Positions 53,872 to 63,581 are shown, counted from the first letter of the stretch. The stretch is DNA of 64,000 nt from Nitrospirales bacterium (GCA_022825885.1 JAJDVY010000020.1:1-64000), one strand, 5' to 3'. The notes: generated by a model not told the origin, from the sequence alone. Numbers and translations: made by a program.

Positions 53872-55842
53872 TTAGTTCAATTGGACGAACCGGCCATTCT
53901 GAATTTGGATCATATACACTTTGCGGGTGAGGATGCCACCCGCATCGAATTTTTCCAAACCGCCCAGGGTGGGAATATCATGCCGGACAAAGAGTTGGAT
54001 GCGGACGTCAGGTCCGGTGGCGGCCCCGCGGCGGATCGCGTCAAGGACCACGTGCATGGCATCGTAAGCCTGGGCCGCAAAAATAGAAGGGTCGGACTGA
54101 AACCGTTCACGATAGGCGGTGATAAATCGCCGGGTTTTCGGATCGGTGGTCTCAAGGAACAAGGCATCGCCGAACAGCCCCCCATCGATTGAACTGCGTC
54201 CCCATTTCAGGAGATCGGGGTGGTTCCAGGTATTTGTTCCCAACAGGGGGACGTTCACGTCGAAAAAGGCGAGCTGCGCGGCCAGAAATGCCACGTCGGT
54301 CGGATGGCCGGGGAGAAACAGGGCATCGAATCCGGGAGTATACACTAACGGCGCGTCTTCCTTTCCGTCCTCAGGCGTTTCGTCCTCCCGGACCGGACCG
54401 TTCTCCGGATCGATCATCACCTCTGTCTCCAGGGGCAACATTTCTCCATAGAGGCTCAAGTCTGTCTCTTTCATGCGAATGATTTGACGCGACGCATCGG
54501 TCGTTCCCGGTTGATACCACTCAACCGCGATCACCTCGCCCCCGTTTTGAACCGCGGCCCGTTGAAACATGTGAAGCAACGTTTTCCCATAAGGCGTCCG
54601 TGGCGCGAGGATACAAAAACGGGTGTGGCCGAAATGCTGCATGGCATAGTTCACCAGCCGGTTGATCTGGAGAGCAGGCGTCATGGCGCTGCTGAACCAA
54701 TACCGTCCGAACTGCTTGACGTTGTGCAGGGTGGCGGTGGGGGTGATAAAGGGCACGACCGCGAGGTCCGGCGTATCAGCGAGGAGTTGGATCTCTCGGG
54801 CCAACAAAGGACCGATCAAGGCGATGGGGGCAAATTCGTCGAGCAGTTGAGACACCTCGCTACGGAGTTGGGTCGCCGGCAGGGCGCTGTCCTTGACCAC
54901 CAGACCGACTGCGTGGGAATTCCCAAAGGCCGGATCTTCATTCAAGGCCAACCGGATGCCGTTGAACGCCTCGGTCCCGAAAGGTTTCATTTTTCCCGAG
55001 AAAGGCAGGGCAGCCGCAATCACGTGGCGATGAGCTTTGATTCCGGCAGTGACGGTCCGCAGAAGCGCAGTTGCCGTCCGGGCATAGGCATGTCCGGGAA
55101 AGCGTTGAAGGAATGCCCGGATGTCCCGTTCAGCCAATGTGTCGTCGTCCCGTAACACGTGGAGTTCAATGAGGCGGATGAGGGCCAAATCTCCGGGAGA
55201 CGTGTTCGGAAAGGCATCGATGACGTCCCCAAGCGACGGTTCGTTCATCTTTTCCAGGATCAGACTCTGAATATAGTCCAGGAGATCTCGTCGTTTGTCC
55301 GCCTCCGATTGTTCAGCGTGACTCAATGCGGTTTCAATCGCCTGAAGGTATTGACCGTTCGACTCGTACGCGAGGCATAACCGGTAGAGGGCCTCGGCGC
55401 GCAGGGATTTGTCCGCACTCAGGTCCAGGACCCGGGACAGGACGGGAACGGCCCTATCGGGCCGTTGCACTCCGGCATAGAGGGTGCCCAGCTTCAAGCG
55501 GGCATGATTGGCCAGCGCAGAGCCCGGATATTCTTCGATGAATTGTTCGAGGGTGGTGATGGCCTGGTTGAATTGACCTTCGGCTTCCAGGGCTATGGCG
55601 TGCAAAAAAGTGAATTGATCGGCAAAAGCAGGCGTATCGGATTGATCGAGAAACCGTTCGAGCAATCGGATCGCCTCTCCGGCATTGTCCTGTTCGAGTT
55701 GGGCCTTGATTTGGGCGAGACCCTGTTCCGCGGTCAGGTCATCGGGTGACGACTGCGCAAGCGTCGTCCCCGGCCATAAACCGGTGCCGATGACAAACAA
55801 CCAAAGAAGGGTGTAGGAAAAAGAGAGCCTGGCGATGATCAT
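53872..55842 (-). CDS. Periplasmic TPR plus type I ligand-binding-fold protein (LpoA-like)
   Basis: The protein has 656 residues from ATG 55842. A signal peptide ([20 protein letters not shown], cleavage near LAQ) precedes TPR-like helices (about 25-280). A Peripla_BP_6-type two-lobe domain follows, with [45 protein letters not shown] and [15 protein letters not shown]. The architecture recalls LpoA, the activator of penicillin-binding protein 1A, but the residue match cannot be tested here. An amino-acid sensor is the alternative. It starts the minus-strand run ending in secG. Confidence 0.82.
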   Translation of the reverse strand: MIIARLSFSYTLLWLFVIGTGLWPGTTLAQSSPDDLTAEQGLAQIKAQLEQDNAGEAIRLLERFLDQSDTPAFADQFTFLHAIALEAEGQFNQAITTLEQFIEEYPGSALANHARLKLGTLYAGVQRPDRAVPVLSRVLDLSADKSLRAEALYRLCLAYESNGQYLQAIETALSHAEQSEADKRRDLLDYIQSLILEKMNEPSLGDVIDAFPNTSPGDLALIRLIELHVLRDDDTLAERDIRAFLQRFPGHAYARTATALLRTVTAGIKAHRHVIAAALPFSGKMKPFGTEAFNGIRLALNEDPAFGNSHAVGLVVKDSALPATQLRSEVSQLLDEFAPIALIGPLLAREIQLLADTPDLAVVPFITPTATLHNVKQFGRYWFSSAMTPALQINRLVNYAMQHFGHTRFCILAPRTPYGKTLLHMFQRAAVQNGGEVIAVEWYQPGTTDASRQIIRMKETDLSLYGEMLPLETEVMIDPENGPVREDETPEDGKEDAPLVYTPGFDALFLPGHPTDVAFLAAQLAFFDVNVPLLGTNTWNHPDLLKWGRSSIDGGLFGDALFLETTDPKTRRFITAYRERFQSDPSIFAAQAYDAMHVVLDAIRRGAATGPDVRIQLFVRHDIPTLGGLEKFDAGGILTRKVYMIQIQNGRFVQLN

Positions 55843-55909
55843 GGGACATTGTTGCGCATTGTGGTATATAAAGCCAGGGTCGCTGAGTGTCAAGAAAGGC
55901 GATACACGT

Positions 55910-56866
55910 ATGAATGACGAGCCGATACGGCAACCGTGGCGCATTGAAGACCTGATCGACGAGTATCTGACCAATTTGAGGGTCGAGGGCGGCGTTGCCA
56001 ACAATACCGTCCAGGCCTATCGACGCGATCTCGAAAAATTGCGCGCCTACCTGGCCTTGGAGGGGATGACCAATCCGCTGGACGTCCCACGGCATTTGAC
56101 CGGGTTTCTGAATCATCTGCGTGCGCAACGGCTGTCTCCGGCCTCGGTGTCCCGGTGCCTGGCGGCGATCCGCGGGTTTTACCGGTTTCTCAGCACGGAG
56201 CATGGAGCCCCGGAAGTCCTGTCACAGTTACCCGGGGCGCCCAAGCAATGGGCAAAACTGCCCAAGACGCTGACTGAGTCAGAGGTGACGGCCTTGTTGG
56301 AGTTACCGGTCGGGCAAGGCATGGAGGACGTTCGGGATTCCGCCATGGTGGAGTTGATGTATGCCGCCGGCCTTCGGGTTTCGGAACTCATCTCGCTTCC
56401 CCTCTCGGCGGTGAACGTGGAAGTGGGGTACGTGCAGGCCACCGGAAAACGCGACAAACAACGCCTGGTGCCCATCGGTGAAATCGCTCGGCGGAAGCTG
56501 GTGGCGTATTGCCGGGAGGCACGCCCGGTTTTGTTGAAAGGTCGAGCGGCGCCGGCCTTGTTCGTCACCAGGCGGGGGACGGCCATGACGCGGCAGAGTT
56601 TTTGGATCATTCTCCGGCGGCGAGCGGTGCGCGCCGGCATTCACAAGCCGATCTCCCCGCACGTGTTGCGTCATTCGTTCGCCACGCATCTGCTGGAACA
56701 CGGCGCCGACCTGCGCGCCGTGCAAATGATGCTGGGCCACGTCAACATCGCCACCACGCAAATCTATACGCACGTGGAACACAAACGGCTGAAGCAGGTC
56801 CATACCGAACGGTTCCCCAGAAAACAACGACGCGGCTCATCCGGGACATCAGCCCCTCAGGAATAA
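55910..56866 (+). CDS. xerD: Tyrosine recombinase of the XerC/XerD family
   Basis: The protein has 318 residues from ATG 55910, with AAAGGCG upstream. An N-terminal SAM-like core-binding domain precedes the catalytic domain with [12 protein letters not shown] (Arg), the [15 protein letters not shown] box (H-x-x-R), [10 protein letters not shown] (His) and the nucleophile in IYTHV (Tyr). It resolves chromosome dimers at dif. XerD versus XerC cannot be settled from this window alone. It is divergent from the binding-protein gene across 67 bp. Confidence 0.92.
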   Translation: MNDEPIRQPWRIEDLIDEYLTNLRVEGGVANNTVQAYRRDLEKLRAYLALEGMTNPLDVPRHLTGFLNHLRAQRLSPASVSRCLAAIRGFYRFLSTEHGAPEVLSQLPGAPKQWAKLPKTLTESEVTALLELPVGQGMEDVRDSAMVELMYAAGLRVSELISLPLSAVNVEVGYVQATGKRDKQRLVPIGEIARRKLVAYCREARPVLLKGRAAPALFVTRRGTAMTRQSFWIILRRRAVRAGIHKPISPHVLRHSFATHLLEHGADLRAVQMMLGHVNIATTQIYTHVEHKRLKQVHTERFPRKQRRGSSGTSAPQE

Positions 56867-57272
56867 ACTTCGTCATTTCCTCCCGTCATCCTCGACGCTT
56901 GTCCCCGACTTGATCGGGGATCCAGACAATCTAGGAGGATCCAGGGCTTTTCTTTCGCCTTCGTAGCGCGCCATCCCATGGCGCCACGTCCTGGTGCCTG
57001 CGGGCGTGGCTGTGCCGCAGTCCCGTTGCTGATGTGGGGGCGAGGACTGTCTGAGCGAAGCGAGTTCCGCAGCCCTGACCTGAGGGACTGCGTCCCAGGC
57101 ACCCGGAGGGCCACGCCCGGGCACCAATGGTTTTGGGTCCTTTTGCCGAAACAAAAGGACCTCGTCGCGCGGGGGCGACACCCCGCATCCTTTTCCCGGT
57201 TGCAAAGGAGAAATCCCCTATGGCAGGCTTGATCGCCGGTTGCGTTCGCCGGGTTCCTGAAGGAGGAAAAGC
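56867..57272. repeat. Gene-free stretch of structured, repeat-like sequence
   Basis: No credible gene is visible in these 406 bp. At 56885-56923 lies a 39-bp sequence whose exact reverse complement occurs at 59911-59949. At 57136-57161, GGTCCTTTTG-CCGAAA-CAAAAGGACC is a perfect 10-bp hairpin. The middle has GC-rich self-complementary segments. This is typical of dispersed intergenic repeats. Confidence 0.6.
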
Positions 57273-57458
57273 ATGAAATATAAGCGGCAAGTCCATTACG
57301 TCAAAGGGGTGTTTGTCTGTCCTAAGTGCAATCAATCTTTTGTTCAGGAACGATGGATTGAAGAGTGGCGCGTTCGCTGTCATCGCTGTGACTACCGAGG
57401 CACTCTCACCCATGTGTCCGTGGAAGAACACATGGAAGAAGAAACCGAACGTCTTTGA
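57273..57458 (+). CDS. Small C4 zinc-ribbon protein
   Basis: The protein has 61 residues with a very strong ribosome-binding site (AAGGAGGAAAA). Two Cys pairs, CPKC and CHRC, with aromatic and basic residues between them (RWIEEWRVR), make a minimal zinc ribbon. The C-terminus is acidic (EEHMEEETERL). It could bind RNA, DNA or a protein. No family is named with confidence. The next gene begins 70 bp downstream on the same strand. Confidence 0.75.
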   Translation: MKYKRQVHYVKGVFVCPKCNQSFVQERWIEEWRVRCHRCDYRGTLTHVSVEEHMEEETERL

Positions 57459-57528
57459 CGATTGACGCGATTGCCTGCCGCCGCCGCGTGGCACGCGTGT
57501 TTTTCCCGTTTCCTTCGGAAACGATGCA

Positions 57529-58221
57529 ATGAGCGAACGGCCTGATCATGTTCAGTGGACCGTGTATTGGGAGCGTGAGTACACGACCGCCATTGCGCCG
57601 GAGCGGTTGAAACTCGATTTCAATCCCCACCGGCCGTTGATGACCAACATGCCGTTGCACGAACAGCGGGCATTGGCCGCCGGCGGCTACAAGGTGCTGC
57701 CGGATGATTGCGGGCCCGTGCGCATGGTGGGTCAGTACGGGTGGCTGGTCCGGTGCCCGGTGGACTGCAAGATTCGCCGGACGAAAGACGGGTTGAAATG
57801 GCAGGCCCCCGAAATCCTTCCCGAAGAGCGGCTGCTTGGCTATAAATCGTTTTCCGGGATGTACGTGGATACGATTTTGAACAGCGGCTATGCCAAACTC
57901 TGTTGCGGCATCCGGTTTTACTATCCCAAGCAAATCGGCATCATGCTGAAGGATATTCCCAATCATTTTTACCACTACCCGGAACGCACGTTTTCCGTGT
58001 GGGAAGGGATCAAGTCGCAGGAATACAAACTCACGCCCAATCTGTACGAGTTCCTTCCGGACTACGACGCGTTTGTGGCCAATGTCCTCCTGCAATTGGA
58101 AAAACCCACGACGCTCAAACGCGGGGATCCCGTCGCCCTGGTGGTCCCCGTCCTGCTCCCCAAGCAGTTTCGCCTGGAGGAACTGACTCCGGAGCGGAAA
58201 CGTGCGGTCCCGTCCGGATAG
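57529..58221 (+). CDS. Unassigned protein, possibly DUF6065-like
   Basis: The protein has 230 residues, with no signal peptide and no membrane span. It is rich in Tyr, Trp and Pro, with blocks such as GPVRMVGQYGWLVRCPVDCK, SGMYVDTILNSGYAKLCCGI and LKRGDPVALVVPVLLPKQFR. The two-Cys YAKLCCGI segment is notable. The layout resembles DUF6065 as I remember it, but I cannot confirm this. It lies between a zinc-ribbon gene and a dehydratase gene on the same strand. Confidence 0.6.
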   Translation: MSERPDHVQWTVYWEREYTTAIAPERLKLDFNPHRPLMTNMPLHEQRALAAGGYKVLPDDCGPVRMVGQYGWLVRCPVDCKIRRTKDGLKWQAPEILPEERLLGYKSFSGMYVDTILNSGYAKLCCGIRFYYPKQIGIMLKDIPNHFYHYPERTFSVWEGIKSQEYKLTPNLYEFLPDYDAFVANVLLQLEKPTTLKRGDPVALVVPVLLPKQFRLEELTPERKRAVPSG

Positions 58222-58245
58222 TGGTCCTCCGAGGACGGGCCAAGC

Positions 58246-59217
58246 ATGGCTCTACCCACCTTTCATGACGTGGAACGCGCGGCGGCCCGCCTGAAGGGCG
58301 TCGCCCGTGAAACGCCGGTCCAGACCTCCCGGCAGCTAGACGGCTATTCTCACGCCTCCGTGTTTCTGAAGTGCGAAAACTTTCAGCGCGTGGGGGCATT
58401 CAAGTTTCGAGGGGCATACAACGCCGTCACACAGCGGTCTTCCTCCCAACCCGTCGTGGCTCTTTCGTCCGGGAATCATGCCCAGGGTATTGCGCTGGCC
58501 TGCCGGTTGTCGGGAAAAGTCGCGCACCTGGTGATGCCGGAACCGGTCAATCCCATCAAACGGGCGGCCGTGCAGGAGTACGGAGGCATCGTCCACGTGC
58601 CTGCCGACCCTCGTGACGCGGAATTGTTTTCCCGTGATCTGGTGCGGGAACTTCAGGGTGAATGGATTGAAGCGTTTAACGATGCCGACGTGATTGCGGG
58701 GCAGGGCACCGCCGCCCTGGAGTTGCTGGGCCACGTGCCGGATCTCGAAATTCTGCTCGGTCCCATCGGCGGCGGGGGCTTGTTGTCCGGCACGTGTTTG
58801 GCGGCTCATGGCATCAACCCCAGGGTCCGGGTCTTCGCATGCGAGCCGGCCGGGGCGTTGGATGCCCTGTATTCCATACGGGAGAATCGCATCGTTCCGC
58901 AGGAACGTCCGCAGACCATCGCCGAAGGGTTGCGGACGAGCGTGGGAACCCTCACCCTTCCCGTCCTGCGTGACCATTTGGCCGGCTTCTTTGTCGTGGA
59001 AGAGGAGGAAATCGTCGCGGCCATGCGGTTCGTCTACGAACGCATGAAGCTTGTCATTGAACCCGCCAGTGCCGTGGCCGTGGCGCCGCTGCTCCGGCGG
59101 GAACCCGCGTTGCGAGGCAAGCGCGTGGGCGTCATTATCTCCGGCGGCAACGTGGATTTGTCTCAATACTTTGACGGGCTGTCGAGTGCTTGCCCCCCTT
59201 TTTCTGGAGAGCGTTAA
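58246..59217 (+). CDS. PLP-dependent threonine/serine dehydratase family enzyme
   Basis: The protein has 323 residues. It is a fold-type II PLP enzyme. The Schiff-base lysine is in NFQRVGAFKFRGAYNAV, the substrate loop is SSGNHAQGIA, and the phosphate-binding GGGGLLSG is present. The length matches catabolic threonine dehydratase or serine racemase, without the C-terminal ACT-like domain of biosynthetic IlvA. It deaminates threonine or serine, or racemises serine. The stop overlaps the opposing TPR gene by 4 bp. Confidence 0.88.
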   Translation: MALPTFHDVERAAARLKGVARETPVQTSRQLDGYSHASVFLKCENFQRVGAFKFRGAYNAVTQRSSSQPVVALSSGNHAQGIALACRLSGKVAHLVMPEPVNPIKRAAVQEYGGIVHVPADPRDAELFSRDLVRELQGEWIEAFNDADVIAGQGTAALELLGHVPDLEILLGPIGGGGLLSGTCLAAHGINPRVRVFACEPAGALDALYSIRENRIVPQERPQTIAEGLRTSVGTLTLPVLRDHLAGFFVVEEEEIVAAMRFVYERMKLVIEPASAVAVAPLLRREPALRGKRVGVIISGGNVDLSQYFDGLSSACPPFSGER

Positions 59218-59528
59218 GGAAGCGAATCCCGGAGTTCTTCGAGGTTTTTGATCACGAGCAGGTCGCCGTTGGCCGTGGCGACGTCGATGCCTTGCGCGCA
59301 GACCGTGCGGCATTGATCCGTTCGGCCGGCGTGCTTGAGTGATTGCGCCAGCGCCAGGACGGCTGCGGAGTAGGCGGGTTTCACCTTGAGACAGCTTTCA
59401 AGGGCAGAGATGGCTTCTTCCCAATTTTCATCCCCCATGTAGGCCTTGCCCAGCCCGAACCAGAGGGTTTCGTCATTGGGGTCCATCTGCAAGACCTTTT
59501 TGAATTTCTCGATCTTAGGGTCGGCCAT
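59214..59528 (-). CDS. Small TPR protein
   Basis: The protein has 104 residues. Two to three tetratricopeptide helical pairs are visible: FKKVLQMDPNDETLWFGLGK, EAISALESCLKVKPAYSAAV, LALAQSLKHAGRTDQCRTVC. There is no signal peptide or catalytic domain, so it is an adaptor-type protein. It is convergent with the dehydratase gene. A MITE copy lies 27 bp upstream of its start and may affect its promoter. Confidence 0.8.
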   Translation of the reverse strand: MADPKIEKFKKVLQMDPNDETLWFGLGKAYMGDENWEEAISALESCLKVKPAYSAAVLALAQSLKHAGRTDQCRTVCAQGIDVATANGDLLVIKNLEELRDSLP

Positions 59529-59554
59529 ATGGTGTCCTCTTGAACGGGTGTCAA

Positions 59555-59696
59555 GGAACCTCTGATTTAGTGCCCTATCGGGCGCATGGCTGCGTTGTGT
59601 CCTCGCTCAACCCTCACCTATCTCTATGATAAGCCTCGGGTTTCGCTGCGGGACGCCTTGCCCTGCATCCCGCTATCACAATAAATCAGAGGTTCC
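59555..59696. mobile_element. MITE-like element, copy 2
   Basis: This is about 142 bp, bounded by perfect inverted repeats: AAGGAACCTCTGATTTA from 59553 and TAAATCAGAGGTTCCTT to 59698. It is almost identical in reverse orientation to the copy at 3334-3476. It is non-coding. Its termini match each other better than those of copy 1, suggesting a less-decayed copy. Confidence 0.85.
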
Positions 59697-59698
59697 TT

Positions 59699-59975
59699 AA
59701 TGTTATCGGCATGCTCTCCGGTCACGGACTGTAGCAGAGCGGGCTTCGCGTTGTCTAACCACGGACCCTGTGCTACCATCCGGTTCCCGGTTTTCCTTCG
59801 CACCCTTGGTACAAAAAAATAAGCCGATGCGACCACGCATTCGTCATTCCGAGCGTAGCGAGGAATCCAGTGTCTTTGTCCTTGGGGCCGGAGGAAGAAG
59901 AAAAGACACTGGATCCCCGATCAAGTCGGGGACAAGCGTCGAGGATGACAGAAGAGACAAACCTAAGGATTCTGT
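59699..59975. repeat. Gene-free stretch with dispersed repeat
   Basis: A palindromic block runs from about 59843 (CGTCATTCCGAGCGTAGCGA) to 59949 (GAGGATGAC), with inner arms GACACTGGATC and AAGACACTGG. Its last 39 bp are the reverse complement of 56885-56923. No gene is seen. Confidence 0.6.
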
Positions 59976-60920
59976 ATGGGCCGCGTGGGAATCGTGACGC
60001 ATCCGGCGTACCTGGAGCATGACATGGGCCGGTCGCATCCGGAGTCGCCGGAGCGGCTGCGGGCCATCCAGTCTCGACTCGAATCCACCGGGACGATGGC
60101 AAGGTTGACCCGGATTCCTCCGCGCCAAGCCGGGAAGGAGTGGATTACCCGCATCCATGACCCGGTCTACGTGCAGCGGCTGGAAGGCAAGGCCCCGGGC
60201 ACGGGCTATGCCTCGCTCGATTTGGACACGTCCCTGTCGCCCGGTTCGTTGCCCGCCGCGCACCTCGCCGCCGGCGGGGCCTTGGAGGCTGTCGATGCCA
60301 TTATGGCGAACCGGGTCGATCAGGTTTTCTGCGCGGTTCGTCCACCCGGGCATCATGCGGAGGCCAATCGCGCCATGGGGTTCTGCCTGTTTAATAACGT
60401 GGCGATTGCGGCGCGGTACGTCCAGGAACGCTATGGCCTCCGGCGCGTGTTGATCGTGGACTGGGACGTGCATCACGGGAACGGCACGCAACACGCGTTT
60501 GAAGACGATCCTTCGGTTCTGTTTTTCAGCACGCACCAGTATCCTCACTATCCGGGGACCGGGGCGGAGACGGAGCGCGGCAGGGGCAGGGGAGAGGGGG
60601 CGACCATCAACGTGCCCCTGTACGGGGGGCAAGGCACGGATGAATACCGGGACATTTTTCTCAATGTGCTGATTCCGGCGGCGGCCGCGTTTCAGCCTGA
60701 GTTCGTGTTGATCTCGGCCGGATTCGATGCCCACCGTGATGATCCCCTGGCGAGCATGGCGATCACGGATGAAGGATATGGCGAACTGACTCGCATCGTG
60801 GGGTCCATTGCGCACACCCATTGTCAGGGTCGCATCGTGGCTTGCCTGGAAGGCGGTTACGACCTCAGGGCGCTTGCCGCCTCGGTTGAACACCATATTC
60901 TGGCATTGATGGACGTGTAA
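59976..60920 (+). CDS. Histone deacetylase / acetoin-utilisation family hydrolase
   Basis: The protein has 314 residues. It is a zinc-dependent amidohydrolase of the arginase/deacetylase fold. The motifs are HPESPERLRAIQ, RPPGHHAEANRAMGFCLFNN, the active-site DWDVHHGNGTQ (Asp/His ligands) and SAGFDAHRDDPLASM. Bacterial members deacetylate small molecules (AcuC, polyamine deacetylases) or proteins; the substrate here is unknown. It is followed after 3 bp by the cytochrome gene on the same strand. Confidence 0.92.
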   Translation: MGRVGIVTHPAYLEHDMGRSHPESPERLRAIQSRLESTGTMARLTRIPPRQAGKEWITRIHDPVYVQRLEGKAPGTGYASLDLDTSLSPGSLPAAHLAAGGALEAVDAIMANRVDQVFCAVRPPGHHAEANRAMGFCLFNNVAIAARYVQERYGLRRVLIVDWDVHHGNGTQHAFEDDPSVLFFSTHQYPHYPGTGAETERGRGRGEGATINVPLYGGQGTDEYRDIFLNVLIPAAAAFQPEFVLISAGFDAHRDDPLASMAITDEGYGELTRIVGSIAHTHCQGRIVACLEGGYDLRALAASVEHHILALMDV

Positions 60921-60923
60921 TTC

Positions 60924-62279
60924 ATGGAAAGCGCGCGACGAAGACGACGGAGCAAAGGCCGGTTGTACGTCCTGTTGGGGCTGTTGGTGGCCGTTCCGGG
61001 CTTGCTCTATTATTTTTATACGGAGGTCCGTCCGACCGTTATTTTCGGATTGCGCGATGATTATGCCCATGCCATTCCTTTCCAGGAAGTTCCGGCGGGG
61101 CTGGATTCGCTGAGCGCGGAATCATGCGGGCAATGCCACCAGGCGATTTATGAAGAATGGAAAACCAGCATTCATGCCCATGCCTACCGGGATCCGTTTT
61201 TCCAGGCCTATTGGAAAAAGGACGGATACGTCTGGGTCTGTCTCAACTGCCATACGCCGTTGGAAAATCAGCAGCCCACGCTGATCGGGGAGATCCCGAA
61301 TGATCGGGTTGAACGGGCGGACGAAGTGGAGAACCCGCGATACGACATGGCCTATCAACAGGAAGGCGTGACCTGCGCGGCGTGCCACGTACGCGACGGC
61401 AAGATCCTGGGGCCGTTTGACGATTCGGCGGCTCCCCATCCCACGGAATACGATCCCGCCTTTCGCACGACGGCGGTGTGTTATCGTTGTCACAACGTGA
61501 TCTCCGGGCCCCTGCAATTTTATAACGTGGGGCCGTGCGGCACCTACGCGGAATATGAAGGTGAGTTTTTCATGAAGGAGCAGGGGTTCACGTGCCAGCA
61601 CTGCCACATGCCGGAAGTTTCTCGTCCGGTGGCCGAGGGCGGGCCCATTCGACGGGGCCGCCGGCACCTCTGGCGCGGCGGGCATGATCCTGACATGATC
61701 AAACGGGCCGTCGCGATTCAGGTCCGGGCCGACCCGCCCAACCCCAAACAAGGCGAAACTGTTACGATGACCTTGACCTTGATCAATGCCGGGGCCGGGC
61801 ACAAGATTCCCACGGGAGACCCCGACCGTCATTTCACCGTGGAATTTTACGTCAAGGATCCGGCGGGCCGGATTCTCGAGCAGCAAACCAACACCATGGG
61901 CCGGTGGATTCTCTGGCAACCCGTCATCCTGGAGGTGTATGACAACCGCCTGCTGCCGTTGGCCAGCCGCGACTACGAGTTTTTCTACGACGTTCCGGAA
62001 GACCGGTCCGACCTGGTGGTGGAAGCCCGGGTCCGGTATCATATTTTGACCGACGACCAGCATGCCATGTTGCGGGAAACCTATGGGTTGCGGTCTGATG
62101 ACCCGTACCGGTATACGATTTATACGCGTCAATTTCCCCTGAATGACACATTGGAAACGGCGTTGCATGCGGAAACGCCGGTCGAGACACGGTTGGGATG
62201 CGCCGCTCCGAAGAACGGGGTGCATCCCGGGGAATCCGCCCCCGCGCGGGGCCATCACGATCTTTTAACCATAGGTTGA
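60924..62279 (+). CDS. Membrane-anchored pentaheme cytochrome c
   Basis: The protein has 451 residues. A basic N-terminus and one span (LYVLLGLLVAVPGLLYYFYT) anchor it to the membrane. Five CxxCH heme sites follow: CGQCH, CLNCH, CAACH, CYRCH and CQHCH. The first ~260 residues resemble cytochrome c554/multiheme families. The rest is a beta-rich domain (TVTMTLTLINAGAGHKIPTG, where the His may be a distal ligand). The likely role is periplasmic electron transfer in nitrogen or sulfur metabolism. It is followed after 3 bp by a rhodanese gene, suggesting one transcript. Confidence 0.88.
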   Translation: MESARRRRRSKGRLYVLLGLLVAVPGLLYYFYTEVRPTVIFGLRDDYAHAIPFQEVPAGLDSLSAESCGQCHQAIYEEWKTSIHAHAYRDPFFQAYWKKDGYVWVCLNCHTPLENQQPTLIGEIPNDRVERADEVENPRYDMAYQQEGVTCAACHVRDGKILGPFDDSAAPHPTEYDPAFRTTAVCYRCHNVISGPLQFYNVGPCGTYAEYEGEFFMKEQGFTCQHCHMPEVSRPVAEGGPIRRGRRHLWRGGHDPDMIKRAVAIQVRADPPNPKQGETVTMTLTLINAGAGHKIPTGDPDRHFTVEFYVKDPAGRILEQQTNTMGRWILWQPVILEVYDNRLLPLASRDYEFFYDVPEDRSDLVVEARVRYHILTDDQHAMLRETYGLRSDDPYRYTIYTRQFPLNDTLETALHAETPVETRLGCAAPKNGVHPGESAPARGHHDLLTIG

Positions 62280-62282
62280 TTT

Positions 62283-63152
62283 ATGTGGAGCACGTACCTC
62301 ATCGATACGGAAACCCTGGCCCTCAATCTTGGCCGGGAGGATTTGGTGATCATTGACGTGCGCGGCCAGGGTGCGTACACCTCGCACATCCCCGGGGCCG
62401 TGCATAGTACCTGGCACGAATACAGTGATCCTCAGGCCACGGCCAAGGGCCTGTTGGATCCCGACGTTGCCCGGTTGGAGAAGCGGTTGCAGGCTTTGGG
62501 CATCAACAATTCGAGCGACGTCGTGGTGTACTCCAATCCCTTTGACAATTGGGGCGACGAAGGCCGGATGTTCTGGATGTTGCAGTATCTCGGACACAAA
62601 AGCGTCAAGGTCCTGGACGGAGGCTGGCCCAAATGGACCGCGGAACACCGACGCTATGAACATGATCCGGTTCGTCTCAAGCCGGGCAACTTTACGGCTT
62701 CGGTGCAGCCGGACGTCATGATCGACAAACAGGAACTGAAAAAATTGGTCAAAAGTCCCCATCGGGATACGGTGATCGTGGATGCCCGGAGCGTGGAGGA
62801 ATACGCGGGTAAGGAAATCGACGGGCTGCCGAGACCGGGGCATATCCCATCCTCGGTCAATATTCCCTGGAACGGGTTTCTCCGCCGGGACGCCACGGTC
62901 AAGCCCGTGCCTGCTCTTCGGGAAATGTTTCATGCGTTCGGCATGAACGAACAACAGGAAGTGATTACCTATTGCTTGGGCGGTCTTCGGTCGGCGTGGG
63001 TGTATGTTTTACTGAAGTTGGCGGGTTATGAGCGGGTACGAAATTATCCGGGATCCTGGTGGGAGTGGAGCCGGGATTTTGCGGCCCCCGCCGAAAAAGA
63101 CATGCAATTGCTCTACCAGGTAACGGGTAAAACCGACGAAGAGGCGTCTTGA
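62283..63152 (+). CDS. Thiosulfate sulfurtransferase (tandem rhodanese)
   Basis: The protein has 289 residues with two rhodanese domains. The N-terminal one is inactive (no Cys loop). The C-terminal one carries the catalytic Cys in VITYCLGGLRSAWVYVLLKL, then YPGSWWEWS. The CLGGLRS loop differs from the usual CRxGxR and CGSGVTA loops. It transfers sulfane sulfur to cyanide or a biological acceptor. It forms a run with the pentaheme cytochrome. Confidence 0.88.
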   Translation: MWSTYLIDTETLALNLGREDLVIIDVRGQGAYTSHIPGAVHSTWHEYSDPQATAKGLLDPDVARLEKRLQALGINNSSDVVVYSNPFDNWGDEGRMFWMLQYLGHKSVKVLDGGWPKWTAEHRRYEHDPVRLKPGNFTASVQPDVMIDKQELKKLVKSPHRDTVIVDARSVEEYAGKEIDGLPRPGHIPSSVNIPWNGFLRRDATVKPVPALREMFHAFGMNEQQEVITYCLGGLRSAWVYVLLKLAGYERVRNYPGSWWEWSRDFAAPAEKDMQLLYQVTGKTDEEAS

Positions 63153-63242
63153 AGAAACTGCGACAGCATGCGAGGATATCAGCATAGAAGGACTCAACCG
63201 GGGCACGATGATTTTTCTAACCGTTTAATGAGGAGGTGTGGA

Positions 63243-63581
63243 ATGGCGAAGAACCTTTTGCTCGCCGGATTGTTGATTGCGGCGTTGTTCGTCTTGGCGG
63301 CGCCGGTGTTTGCCGACGGGAATCCGCATGTTACCGAAGCGATTACGCACGCGGCCGAAGCGGCAAAACATGGCGGAATGGGCCATGCCGACGCCGTGGT
63401 CAGCCATGCGCAAGAAGCGTTGACCCATGCGGAAATGGCGCAGAAAGAAGTCAAGAATCCTCATCTTGACGAAGGCGTCGGTGAATTGAAAGAAGCGATC
63501 GCGCATGGCAACCAAGGACATGCCGAAGTCGCAACCAAGCACGCCAAGAGCGCCGTCATGCACCTGAAGGAAGTCCATTGA
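63243..63581 (+). CDS. Small metal-binding protein, SmbP-like
   Basis: The protein has 112 residues from ATG 63243, which has GAGGAGGTG upstream; a longer frame from 63168 is less likely. A signal peptide (KNLLLAGLLIAALFVLAAPV, cleavage near VFAD) precedes a helical His-rich body with repeated His spaced for metal binding (EAITHAAEAAKHGGMGHADA, VVSHAQEALTHAEMAQKEV). The pattern is that of SmbP, the copper-binding periplasmic protein of ammonia oxidisers. A terminator follows. Confidence 0.88.
   Translation: MAKNLLLAGLLIAALFVLAAPVFADGNPHVTEAITHAAEAAKHGGMGHADAVVSHAQEALTHAEMAQKEVKNPHLDEGVGELKEAIAHGNQGHAEVATKHAKSAVMHLKEVH

Noticed and set aside
61122-62258. 378-codon minus-strand ORF opposite the cytochrome gene
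   Set aside because: Mirror frame of a GC-rich gene; the plus strand has five heme motifs and a membrane anchor.
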